Shown: in pieces, positions 11,339 through 22,175 of the stretch
How the letters are laid out: each line of letters starts with the position of its first letter
How positions within the stretch are numbered: the first letter of the stretch is position 1
Assembly (NCBI GenBank): GCA_943704425.1
Contig: CALSCP010001214.1
Location: 40,744 to 83,605, forward strand
DNA: 42,862 bases
Reading direction: 5' to 3'
Source of the DNA: Ministeria vibrans ATCC 50519
Lineage: Eukaryota; Opisthokonta; Filasterea
Notes under the pieces: model-generated
The model's database searches: none
Told to the model about the DNA's origin: nothing
The model's input: only the letters and a program-made list of their open reading frames with translations
Position numbers and translations under genes: made by a program

Positions 11339-13107
11339 TTATATAATAAAACTCACTTCTGGAAACGCACTCGGGCAGGCATATCAACTGGGGTATCGAC
11401 TTCATCGGGAAATAGCGCATCTTCCTCACTGCGTTCCACCTGCCTCTGCTCCCGCAACATCCGCAGCTCCTGCTGCTCTTGTGCCTCCCCTCCTTCACCG
11501 TACTCCTCTTCATCGTACTTGCGTGCGTCCTCTCCGCTTATTGTCACCACTTCCATTTCTTCCTCCTCTTCCTCCTCTTCCTCACTCATAGCCATCTCCT
11601 CATCACCACTCGCTTCCTCCCCCCCCTCTTCATCATCATCATCATCATCACCATCGCCATCCTCATCCGGAATCCACGCCGCCTGATACGAGCTGGTTCC
11701 CTTGGGGACCCGTCGCCGCACCACCTGTGCCTGCGCTGACGCCACCAGTCGCTCCTCCGCCTCTGCCAGTTCTTCCTCGGTGGGCCACGTCTGCTCCCCT
11801 TCCATCGGATCCAACTCCACCTCCTGCTCCAGAGAATGCTGCTCAGACACATTCGGCTCACTCAGAACTCCCATATGACTCCCTTCCTCCTCCCCCGAGA
11901 CAATGTTTTTCAGCTGGAAGTCGCCAATGCCAGGCAGATGCACCACCACATTGGCCGACAGTGCTCGTCCGCCACGCACAAACCCCGTCACACTCAGCGT
12001 CTGATCTCCCTCGTTGTACCCCAGCTTCTCGGCAAGCACGTAGGGCCGTGCATTGCGCCACTGTACTCCGGTTTGTGCCGTACGCGACGACAAGTGACGC
12101 ACTAGCGTCGCTGTGTTGGTGGGCAGCTCTGTGTCGTAGACGCGTCCTTCGCCCGCCGGAAAGAACTGTGCAATGCTCGCCAGCAGTGTCTTCTTCTCCG
12201 CCTGCAGTCGTCGATTCGCCTGGTCACGCTTGGTATGTGCTGTGCGTGTCTGATCAACGTCCATCGACTTGGCCGCCACATTTGCCGAGGGTGCAAGCAC
12301 ATGGATGGTTGTCGTGAGTCCCTGTCCCAGAAAGCACGACAACAAATGATCGCGCTCCGTCGTGTCTTCCAGCGGCGTGTGCAGCAAAAGGAGTACATCG
12401 GCACACATGGCGGCATCGAGCGTGGCTGCGACGGCGTTGGGTCCGCCGAAGGAGCATGGCATGAGCGTCAGACGTCGACGAGCCGCCACAACATTCACCG
12501 TAAACAGTCCGTTGGCACCAACACTGACAAATGCGCTCTCTTGACTCCCCTCGCGGGTGTAGTCCGGGTCGGATTCACGGACGGTGTCAACAAGGCGGTG
12601 GATGGCCGCGGTGCATCGCTCAGAGGCGTTCTCCGAGAACAGCGGAATGACTGCGACCACAAGAGGCGCCACACCGCCGCCAATGCCGCTGCGCGCCGCC
12701 TCCGAACCCGAAGCCATGGTGGCGGCAAGTCCTCGGCGCTCGTCGTTCATCTTGCGACGCTTCTGCTTCATCTACGGAGCGAGGAAAAGGGCACGAGAGA
12801 ATCATTCGACGGCCGGCACGTGGAAACTTAAAAACGACGTCATTGCGACGGACTGACCTTTTGCTGCGCAATGGCACGACGCTGTTTCTTGTCCATCTTG
12901 TCTGTGCGCTGCTTCACCGACGGCGCCGCAGTGACACGGCCGCCGAAGTCTGCATCGATTTGTCCTTTGGTGCGAAACCGTGACTTGTGCGACTTGTTCG
13001 TCTGGCAGGGGAGAGAGCGCCACGTCAACAGCAGTCCATGCGCACAATTAAAAACCCCCCCTCAACTGTACCTGTTTGAGACCAGACGATCGATGGTGGT
13101 GATCCAT
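9455..13107 (-). CDS. TSR1: Ribosome biogenesis factor TSR1
   Basis: Twelve exons on the minus strand: 13072-13107, 12858-13001, 11357-12771, 11013-11154, 10864-10915, 10621-10741, 10378-10486, 10110-10187, 9915-9998, 9782-9841, 9625-9699, 9455-9570. Together they give about 810 aa, the usual family length. TSR1 is a nucle(ol)ar/cytoplasmic factor for 40S subunit maturation, related to the BMS1 GTPase but without a working P-loop. Recognisable blocks include [10 protein letters not shown] at the N-terminus, [37 protein letters not shown], a long acidic stretch, [30 protein letters not shown], and near the C-terminus WFKPVEL...GRRG.IKEPLG and KRVFPKW. One anomaly: exon 10621-10741 needs one extra base near 10651 to pass from the [10 protein letters not shown] frame to the [10 protein letters not shown] frame. 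Introns hold CT, AC and TTA repeats. Confidence 0.93.
10283..10361. repeat. GT (AC on the gene strand) repeat in a TSR1 intron
   Basis: About 39 GT units between TSR1 exons 10110-10187 and 10378-10486, close to the donor side of the intron on the minus strand. Confidence 0.97.
10525..10585. repeat. GA (CT on the gene strand) repeat in a TSR1 intron
   Basis: About 30 GA units between TSR1 exons 10378-10486 and 10621-10741. Confidence 0.97.
11271..11344. repeat. AC then AT repeat in a TSR1 intron
   Basis: An AC run (about 11271-11317) passes directly into an AT run (to about 11344), just after the donor at 11356 in the gene's direction. Confidence 0.95.
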
Positions 13108-13413
13108 TCTGCAACAAAGAAAAATATTGATAATTGAATTCAATGCCTTTTGACTTGTTTGGACATATTTTGTCATTTTCATTTTTGTGCGTGTACTTTG
13201 CAGTCGTCCGACTCCAAGTTCCTACTCTGCCACTGGATATGAATTCAGATCAGATGCTAAGAGAACACATACTCATAAATCTGAATCTGTGAATCATGCA
13301 ATTTAGTCACTTTTTTTCACTTCACCTCTCAACACTAAACCAGTTGCCACAGATCTTCAAGGCACCACTCGCCCGTCTCCTGAGTTCTGAGTTCTGTCTG
13401 ATCATTTTTCACG
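13108..13413. promoter_or_regulatory. Divergent intergenic region between TSR1 and RAD9
   Basis: 306 bases separate the two start codons, which point away from each other. The region must hold both promoters and 5' UTRs. It is AT-rich, with no clear TATA box and no ORF with family similarity. Confidence 0.5.
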
Positions 13414-13989
13414 ATGCAATGCCGTCTGTCCAAACCGGCCGTGCACAGTACCCTGACAATCCCTTGCGCTCTCCACTCGCCCTGACACCCTCCTCCACCC
13501 CCCCCTCGCCTCCCACCCACGTGCAGCCTTGGCCAGAATAATCCATTGTCTGTCGAAGGTCGGCGAAGACCTCTACTTCGAGGCACATCTCGAAGAGGTT
13601 CGTTTCAAACGCGTTTTTGCAACGCGCGCCCAAAAAAAAAAACATAAACTGCCGTCTCGTTGACTGGCCCTGCCTGCTGTGGCTCTCGCTCATGAACTGT
13701 GCATCGGCAGAGGCATGCTGGTGGATTGGACTGATGATGTTTGTTATATTATTTTTTGGTGTGTGTGTTTTGGGTGTTTGTTGGTCGAACATTCGTTTGC
13801 GTTTCTGACAATTTCGCATTGTTCTATCAACTCTGCAGCTCGTGGTGCGCTCCATGAACAACTCACGATCGGCCTTTGGACGATTTCGACTCAATCTGGG
13901 CTTCTTTGAGGAGTATACACTTGACGAGCCGGACAACAGCTACGCCATCAAGTGCAAAGTGAACATGCGCGTAAGTGAGAAAGAAAGAG

Positions 13990-14082
<93 letters not shown>

Positions 14083-14466
14083 CTGGGCCTCACACTCACA
14101 CATGTACTATCGTGTTCCACTTCTTTGTACGTCTTTTCTTTCAGTCGTGCTTGCATGCGTTTCGATCACTGTCGCTTATTGAGCGCACCGTCGAGGGCTG
14201 TCTAATGACCATCGATTCGAGCGAGTGTGTCGTTTCTTTCCGAATGCTCTGCACCCAAAGCATCGCCCGGTGCTACATACTTCCGTTCAATGAGAGCGAC
14301 TCACTCGTCGTCAATTTCAATCGAAACAACTGTGCCAATTGCTTTGTGGCGTCACCCGCTGTGCTCGCCGACTGCTTCGCCAAGTTCCCCACTAAGCTTG
14401 ACGAAATCACTCTGACTTTTACAGAGACATCCATGTCTGCCCGAAGTGCCATTGATGACTCAGGTA

Positions 14467-14505
<39 letters not shown>

Positions 14506-16005
14506 TACATACATATACATACATACACACACACACCACAAAGTCACACCACATATGCACGCACTACCAAAAACACTAAGCACTAAGCACAACTGAACAC
14601 ATTCGCACCGATCACATATGTGCACACACAGAGAAAGAGAGAAAACACACGTACATACATATGTATGTATATATATATATTATATTATAGCTTTATATAT
14701 ATAATACATGCACCCACCATGCATATAAACACTCGCATACCATTGGACTGTTTATATTTCCTGATCTACTGACTTTTGGTGTCTTGCTTTCTCTCAGTCG
14801 ATCTGAATCAGCTGCTTCAAACCGAACTGAAACTTGATGCAGCTGAATTTACTCGATTCTCCATTGCCAAGAACACAGAAGTATGCGAACTCCGTGCACA
14901 CATGTGGTGGCGACAGCCAATCCAATTGTTTTTGTGTAGATTACATTTTGCTTGCGGGAATTGCGTGCCATCATTGCCTTTTGCGAAGCTGGTAACTACC
15001 TTCCGCTTGAGTTTGGTTCCGATGCACCCGGAAAGTAAGTTTGTAATCGATCCATGACGTGTCTCTGAGTGTGTCTGTCTCAGACCGATCATTGTGACGG
15101 TGGACCAGGAAGCATCGTACATTGCGCACATTGTGCTGGCGACACTGGCAAACAGCAGTACCAGCGGTGTGACCCAAGACACAGATCCATCGAGCAGCAA
15201 TGCGTGCAGTGCCGCTCAAAACCACCAAAACCAGCAACACCAGCAGCAGCAACAACACTTCTCACCACAAGGAGGGCAGCTCTCTCGCGCCGACGACGAC
15301 GACGACGACGACTATGCTGCCGATGCGGCTATTATGGCCATTGACAACGATCTCTCTCAGGGTGTTCTCCCGCAACACTCTCCACTGACACCACACACTC
15401 CTCAACAAAAATCAACCACCATCACTCTGGACTCGCCGCTGCGCAGACCACTGCGTGACTCCCCACAGTTGCCCAGCAGCGATGCTCCCATGCCCACCAT
15501 TGGCAGCAGTGGCGCAGTTGCCCCCGTGTGCCCTCCCACTCCGGGCACCCCTCGTCTTCTCCAGGCTCTCCGTAGCACAGGCGGTGAAGGGTTTCGCGAT
15601 GACGATGAAAGTGATGATAGTAACGGTGATGGTGAACCAAACGAACACGTAAGTCAATTAATTATTCATTTTCTCCACTCGCCAGCTCACTCGCTTTGTA
15701 TCTCACTAGTCCGACAACGATGACTACGTGGCTGCAACTCCTCCTCGAAAGAAGGTATCGAAAAAGAACAAAATATTATTATTATAATATTATATTGTTA
15801 TTCTTCTTATTCTTATTATTACATGAATAAATGGGTTGTATTCTTCTTCTTCTTATTCTTATTATTAGAATAATTTATTATTATTATTAATGGCATCCTT
15901 TTTTTTCCTTTGCAGTACAAATCCATCTTTTCAAAGGGTGGTAACTTTGACGATGGCGACGACGACGAAGAGGACGATGACGATCAAGACACGACTGACA
16001 TGTAA
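13414..16005 (+). CDS. RAD9: DNA damage checkpoint clamp subunit RAD9
   Basis: Exons 13414-13447, 13527-13597, 13839-13970, 14145-14463, 14798-14880, 14940-15034, 15084-15648, 15710-15754, 15916-16005 keep one frame and give 477 aa. RAD9 forms the PCNA-like 9-1-1 ring with HUS1 and RAD1, loaded at damaged DNA. Matching blocks: the N-terminal strand and helix (MQCRLSKPAVHTLARIIH), GEDLYFE, VRSMNNSRSAF, FRSLSLIERTVEGC, an ITFCLRELRAIIAF segment, and FGSDAPGKPIIVTV near the end of the clamp. The disordered C-terminal tail begins near residue 290 and is rich in Gln/His, Asp, and Ser/Thr-Pro motifs, as expected for the phosphorylated tail that recruits checkpoint partners. It ends in a very acidic stretch. 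The start was chosen because MQC aligns with the conserved MKC start of the family. It converges on CAND1, with 78 bases between stops. Confidence 0.93.
13995..14079. repeat. GA dinucleotide repeat in a RAD9 intron
   Basis: About 42 GA units starting about 24 bases after the donor at 13971. Placement is the same as in the filamin intron at 6893. Confidence 0.97.
14469..14700. repeat. AC, ACAT and AT repeats in a RAD9 intron
   Basis: The intron 14464-14797 opens with an AC run directly after the donor, then CATA-type and AT-rich repeats to about 14700. Confidence 0.9.
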
Positions 16006-16083
16006 ACCCAATTCATTACAATATATTGTAGAACACACAAGAACACAAAAAGACTCGCTCGACTTTTGTATTTTTCTCGTTGC

Positions 16084-19000
16084 TCAAGAGGAACTCAAAT
16101 CCATTGCGTTGGAGGAGGAGTGCTGTTGAGACGACTGAACTGCCGAAAATTTCGCTGAAAGTGCAGCATTGCCACTCACAAGCGAAAGGAGCTCACGCAG
16201 TTTCGCATTGGAACCTGAAAAGAGAGAGACACATGGGGGCAAGTGTGAAAAAATGCGAGTTGAGCTTAAAAAGAATGGGTGTTCGTACCAACATCAGGAA
16301 TGGTACTGATAGAAGAAAGACACTGCATCGCAGACGAAATCATTTCTTGATTCTTGTCCACCTAACACCACCACCAACAATAACAACAACAAAAAAGGTA
16401 TAGTGAAGTGTTAGGCAAACACAGACCCAGACACAAACATGGCAAATTGTACCTCTTGCTTGACGGCCTTTTCGGCGACTCGAGTCGTAATGGTTGCCTT
16501 GAGAGTGTCCACCACAGCATCAAGGTGATGGACTACCACGGGCGCCTTGGTGCTCGCAAGACGTGACAGCATCATGTGACAAAGCATCTTAATGTCGTAC
16601 TGGTCCTGACACCTAAAACATGAAAAGTAAAACCAATCTTTTTAATTAATACTATTATAATAATAATAAAAAATTAAAGATAGCGCGGGAAGCGGGCGCT
16701 TTCATGGTCGAAAAAAATGGGCACATAGAGTCCCAGCGTTTCGAGGATTGCCACCAGATCCGTCGACACGGTGTGCACAATGACATCCAGGGCGACCCGG
16801 TATAATATTATCATTATTATTAGTAATTTTTATGTTGCTTGCACACTGCATACTAAACACTCTCTGATTCTGCTTTTTTTTTGCGTGATTTGTTGTCAAT
16901 TTCTTACCCACGAATGACATACTCCAGGAAATCAAAGGGACTGATCATGTCGAGACAGGTCTCTTGCAGCGTGTACATGCACTCAAAGGCAGCCTTGCGT
17001 GCCGTGAGTCCATCATCGACAGTGTGCGAAAACGGACCCATTTTGACTTCGCGAATGAGGTCCGCATTGATGTTGGTCTGGTTGTAAAGGGCGGGCAGCA
17101 GCTGTTCAAGGTGATCGCGGAGAACGGCGGGTCGACTGCGTGCCGCCGAATTGAACGTGACCAGAGCAATGCGACGCACAAATATTTCAGGATCGGCAAT
17201 GAGCTTGAGGAAGCCAAGAATGTACTGAGGCAGGATGGCGTCGACAGCGTTACGCGTGTGCGGGTCAGATGTAAGCGTGAATTTGATGGCGGCGACAGCG
17301 GCGGAGCGCGCAAACGACGACTCAGACTGGAGGAGAGTCGCCAATCGTGCAAAGAGCTCGGCGGGTGAGGTTAGAGTGAGTTTGCCAATGCACTCGGCAA
17401 TCACCGTGTGCGTGCCTTCCTCGTTGTTCGCGCAGTTGGTAAACAGTATGGACCAAATACCGTCAATAAAGGGTTGCAACTGCGCAATGCCCTCGGGCGT
17501 GCTCGCCTGGATGGTGATTGTTTCACGTAGAGCCTGCAACAAAAGGTACTGGCGCGTAGGCTGCTCGCGAATGGCCGCCTCGAGACGCGGCAAGAACACC
17601 GCCATGTTACCAACCGCAACGCAACCAAGCGCATATGACGCGGCCGCCTTCACCTCCTCGCATTGATCCGTGATCGACGAGAAAAGTACCTGCTGAATGG
17701 AATCGTAGGCGCTCAAATCGTTATGACGACCAATCTCGCCGACCGACAGCAGCGCCAACAGACGTACGCTGTCGGATGCACCCGACGCAGGTGCGAGGTC
17801 CCCTAAAAACTTGTTGACCACATCCGAAATGCCACCGTTGTTAGCGCTACACACGGCCGCAACAAACTTGGCGGTGGTTGCAAAGGCTTGCTTGGGCAAC
17901 ACAAGTGAGACCACACCAGAACCCCCCGCGGGGGCAGCGGCTGCTGCTGCGGCGACGGCAGGTACAGCGGACATGGATGTGGGTGCGAGTGTTTCAGGGT
18001 GGTAGACGGGAGCAACAAGGGCATCGAGCAACGAGGTGCTGTTGAGTCCGTCGCGTTCCATCATGGCAACGCGTCGAAGCAACTGAACAAGTGCCGTGAG
18101 AGCGCCACCCTGGAGAAGAGGCGACTTGACAAGCTTTAGAAGCACGTTAATAAGTGAGGTGGAACGTGTCGAAGAGGTAAGCAGGAGCGCGGCGGCCGCA
18201 TTGACGGGGCCCAGACAGTCCAAGATGTCCTCAAGAAGCTGGAGTGCGAGGTGTGCCAAGTAGAGGTCGGTGTCGCCTAGGAGCGCGACCAGTTCGTCGA
18301 GGAGTGTCGTGATGAGCGTGTCGCTGCGAGCTGACTGGCAGCGCACAATAGTGGCGCGCAATGCAGACAGAGCGGCAACGCGGAGAGGACGGCTGTTCTT
18401 GCGGAGAAAGCCGGTTAGGGTCTCGACGGCGTCGGCGGCTACCGGCGTCACGTCAATAGCAAGGGGTGTCGAAGCAATGAGACAGAAAACGCGGGCGCTT
18501 GTAAGACGCGTCATTTCGGAACGGAGACGCTCGACAAGAGAGCCAAGAGCGATGGACAGGTGATCACCAAGGGCGTCGCCCATGTTGGCAATGAGACGAC
18601 CAACGCAAACGATGCTACGCTCCTTCACCTCCTGGTCGACATCGGTGGCGCACAGACGTTCCATGGCGCACGTGTAGATACCTTCAAGGTGGGGCACAAA
18701 CTCAAAGACGAGGTCCGAGTCGGTGTCGGGTGCGAGTGGCCGCATGCAGCGTACGAGAAGAGCAAGGAGTGCAAGTGCCTCGCTGGACACCTTGTAGAAG
18801 GAGTCGCCAACGGCGGCGACCGTGCTGCGCACCAGCAGGGCAGCGTGCGTATGGAACACCGACGGACGATGCGTAGCAACGAGTGTTTGCAAGAGTTGAA
18901 GAGCGTTGACGCGCAGGTTCGAAGTGACACCCTTCTCGTCAACCGAGTAGATGATGCCCGGCAGAAGTGCCCCCAATTGGTTGCCAAGGATGCCTGGCTG

Positions 19001-20539
19001 CGAGGTGGCGAGCTGGCGAAGCAGGGTGAACACAGCCTGACGTGCCTTGGGGCTCTTGTCCTTGAACAGTTTGCGCACAGCACGCACCAGACGCGGCACA
19101 TCGCTGGCAATCATTACGCCAACGTCCGAGAAGAGCTCCATGGGCGCAGCAACTGTTGAGGCACTCACGCTACTGAGCACGGCAGTTGACGCCTGAGCGC
19201 CCAGCATGGCTGACGAGGACACATCGAGAAGATCGTGATGGCTGTGCGCGAGCGACTGCGACGCCTGACGCAGCATTTCGACGTAAGTTGCGATGATTTC
19301 CACCTTGACATTTTCTTCGCGCTCCTTGAAGCGCGACAGTAGCTTGGCCGAGATGGTCTGGAAGATCTCACTGAGATGGTGACCCTGCATAGTGACAACA
19401 GAGAGGAGGCACTTGGCCGAGGCACGGCGAACCTTCCAGCTCATATCCTCGTCGTCGGCATAGTCATCGTCGTCGGCATAGTCGTCATCGTCGTTGTTGT
19501 CGTCGTCGCCACCAAAGTCGTTGTCGACGTCCTCCACGTCCATTGCCGTCTGGTTGTCGCCGTTGGCCTCCTCCTCATCGTCGTCGTCGTAGTTGTAGTT
19601 GGGATCGTAAGAGACCAGTTCGAGACACAGCTCGACGACGCTTGGAAGATGACACTCCATCGACTTGATGCAGCCCACAACCATAAGGGCGAGAGCATGA
19701 ATGCAACCTTCACGGAGTTCGTCACCTTCGCCGTCGTCTTCGCGAGCGCGAGCCAAATCGAGCAAGAGCGGTACAACAGTGGCCACATGGGGTGCCATGC
19801 GCTGACCCACACGACGAGCAACAACACCGAGACAGTTCACATAGGTCTGGAGCAACTCGGTATTGCCAGAACAGGCGTCGAGACCCGAAAGAAGCTGGTC
19901 CATGAGGTTGGAGAAGAGTGAGTCGGCGGCGGATGCGACTGCACGACCAAGTGCCACGGTGACACGCTTGCGTACCACCGCTCGCGGATGATCAAGCAAC
20001 GGGACAAGAGCTTGCTGAATGGTCTTTTGCTTGGAACTAAGCGCCGGACCAAAGCGCGAAAGAAGCTCACTGAGCACCTCAAGAGACTCGAGAAGGACGC
20101 TCACGTCAGCAACGAGTGTCGCAGCGCCAAGCAGACGGTCCACAAGATGGCGTGTCACAGTGGTCGAGTGTGGCGAGTCGACAGGCAGTTGTTGAAGAAC
20201 AGCCTTGATGCCTGGGAAGAAACAGCAAGAAAATGGAATGTATCAACGGGTGTATTTGTGATGATTGTATTATAATAATAATAATAGTTCTGTGTATGTG
20301 TGTATATATATGCATGTGCTTAGTGTGTGCTTAGTGTGTGTGTGCTTAGTATGTGCTTAGCACTTTGTGCTTTGCTTGTTGTTAGTGTGTGTCTGTATGT
20401 GCTTAGTGCGTGTGCGTGGTGCATACCAACAGCAGAAATGTCGCGAAGTTGCTCTGTGTCCGACAGGACATTGTCGCACAGCGTGTTAAGGAACTCGGTG
20501 ATCTGAGCGTCACGAAGACTTCGCGTCAATGGAGCCAAG
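16084..20539 (-). CDS. CAND1: Cullin-associated NEDD8-dissociated protein CAND1, 5' end missing
   Basis: Visible minus-strand exons: 20427-20539, 16908-20211, 16453-16612, 16289-16361, 16084-16214, giving 1259 aa in frame to the TGA. CAND1 is a HEAT-repeat solenoid that binds unneddylated cullin-RBX1 and exchanges substrate receptors. Diagnostic blocks: LSDTEQLRDIS near the start, then ELLSRFGP, the YDPNYNYDDDDE acidic loop followed by SWKVRRASAKCL, RFKEREENVK, and at the C-terminus QYDIKMLCHMMLSRL and VKQE. The first visible exon starts in mid-codon after an acceptor at 20540-20542, so an upstream exon with the start codon and about 60-70 residues is needed. I find none up to the N gap at 20916. 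The acidic loop is longer than usual, with YADDDDYADDED. The main exon encodes almost 1100 residues without an intron, while the 3' end is split into small exons. Confidence 0.94.
16680..16805. other. GC-rich island inside a CAND1 intron
   Basis: The intron between exons 16453-16612 and 16908-20211 is AT-rich at both ends. In its middle is a GC-rich block of about 125 bases with sharp edges. On the minus strand one frame stays open for about 40 codons across it (VALDVIVHTV...). CAND1 is continuous without it, and no acceptor precedes it, so it is not an obvious exon. It may be an unrecognised intronic RNA or a sequence remnant. Confidence 0.4.
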
Positions 20540-20915
20540 CTGTGAAAGAGATGAGTCAGCAGAGAATAAGAGAACCTTCGTGAGTCACAATTCCATTATG
20601 AAACATATTGAAGCAGAGAATCGTGCAGTACGGGGAGAGAAGAGGTAGCATAGGTAGAACGAGGCAGGTGTAGGGTATGGCGAAGTAAGCTAGGGCACTA
20701 TGAAGGGCGCAGGGAAGGACGAGAAAGTGGCAGGTCGGGTTGACAAGACACAAAAACAGTCTTGGGAGTGTTCTTGTCCACCGAGACGACGCAGAGGCAG
20801 CGGCAGCATGCGTATAAGTAAACGAAGGTGTCGATGCGACAAAATCCACGCTGGGGTTGATATAAAATATGTTGGCAGGAGCGCAGTTTTCTTTTTTTTT
20901 TTTTTTTTTTTTTTT
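20540..20915. other. Sequence between the CAND1 first visible exon and the assembly gap
   Basis: No exon with similarity to the CAND1 N-terminus or to the dehydrogenase N-terminus is found on either strand. It is probably CAND1 intron up to the gap. Confidence 0.4.
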
Positions 20916-20925
20916 NNNNNNNNNN

Positions 20926-20966
<41 letters not shown>
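20893..20966. other. Assembly gap (10 N) inside a poly-T tract
   Basis: Ten N at 20916-20925 lie between T runs of about 23 and 41 bases. The genes on both sides lack their 5' ends, so the real missing sequence is likely much longer than 10 bases. Confidence 0.95.
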
Positions 20967-20968
<2 letters not shown>

Positions 20969-20970
20969 AG

Positions 20971-22104
20971 CTGATTGTGAATGGACGGAAGTGGTGGAGC
21001 AGCGGGGCGGGAGACCCACGATGCAAGATTGCGATTGTGATGGGCGTGGTGGTGGGTGCGGATGGGGAGCGGGAAAACCACAGTGCACACAGTGCGCACA
21101 CGATGCTGCTGGTTCCTCTGGACACCCCTGGGTTCACCAAGGTCCGCCCGTTGACTGTCTTTGGCTATGACGATGCTCCCCATGGCCATTTGGAGGTCCG
21201 CTTTGACAATGTCAGGGTCCCCGCCTCTAATATTATTCTTGGGCCGGGAAGGGGCTTTGAGATTGCCCAAGGTACTGAGTACCCGAACCCGTAGTGACAA
21301 AAGCGTAACCCTATATGTATATATATACTGCACTCTCCACATTCTCCTTAGGCCGACTGGGTCCTGGTCGCATCCATCACTGTATGCGGCTCATTGGACT
21401 GGCTGAGCGCTGCTATGATCAAATGATGAAACGAGTAAGGGGAAGAGAGGGATTTTAAAAGTGTCGATTCATCTCGTTTACTCTACTCCTCGCTGTTTAG
21501 GTCACGACACGCATTGCATTTGGCAAACCATTGGCATTCCAAGGAACTATTTTGCGGGACATTGCTGACTCGCGAATGGAGATTGAGCAGGCGCGTTTGC
21601 TGACACTGCAGGCGGCGCATCTGGTGAGTGCGCATGGGAACAGGGCGGCGCGCAGGGCCGTCTCGATGATCAAGGTGGTCGCGCCCAACATGGCAGTGCG
21701 GGTGGTGGACAGGGCTATCCAGGTAGACACAGTGTAGCAGACTGGCTGAGAGAGTGAAACACAGAGAGCGGAGAGAGAAACAAAGTGACAAGAGGGACAA
21801 AATGTTTTTTTTTGCGTGCTCACTTTGTTTTGTCTCTGCCGATGTCGACGTAGGCCCATGGCGGTGCGGGTGTGTCGCAGGACTTTTTTCTTGCGTATGC
21901 GTACATTGGAGCTCGCAGTCTGCGCATTGCCGATGGCCCCGATGAGGTAATCCCCCCCTCCGCCCCCACTCCCTCTTCACCCTAAATTACTTTTATTATC
22001 ATGATGACACTACTGATTTCTCTTCTCCTCTTTCTCTTTGAAAGGTACATCGTATGGTCATTGCTCGAGGAGAACTCAAGCCTTACTTCAAATCCAACAT
22101 GTGA
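20971..22104 (+). CDS. Acyl-CoA dehydrogenase, ACAD10/11 type, 5' end missing
   Basis: Exons 20971-21271, 21352-21434, 21501-21722, 21854-21946, 22045-22104 give the last 252 residues of a flavin-dependent acyl-CoA dehydrogenase. The first exon begins directly after a poly-T plus GCAG acceptor at the N gap, and the N-terminal alpha domain (roughly 150-170 residues) is absent. Family marks: [21 protein letters not shown]...[37 protein letters not shown] across the first junction, [36 protein letters not shown] and ADGPDEVHR. These point to the ACAD10/ACAD11 branch, which oxidises long-chain or 4-hydroxy acyl-CoAs in mitochondria or peroxisomes. The C-terminus (FKSNM) is at best a weak, non-canonical peroxisomal signal. 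Any N-terminal targeting signal, or a fused kinase domain as in animal ACAD10/11, would lie in the gap. Confidence 0.88.
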
Positions 22105-22175
22105 TGTCTTGCCTTTCCGTCTTCCTTTTTCTTTTACAACAATAATAAGAATTGAAACAATAACACATTCATCGA

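Noticed and set aside
20556-21342. Long ORFs with poly-Lys or poly-Phe crossing the N gap
   Set aside because: They are produced by the homopolymer tract and the unknown bases; no conserved sequence is present on the side away from the dehydrogenase.
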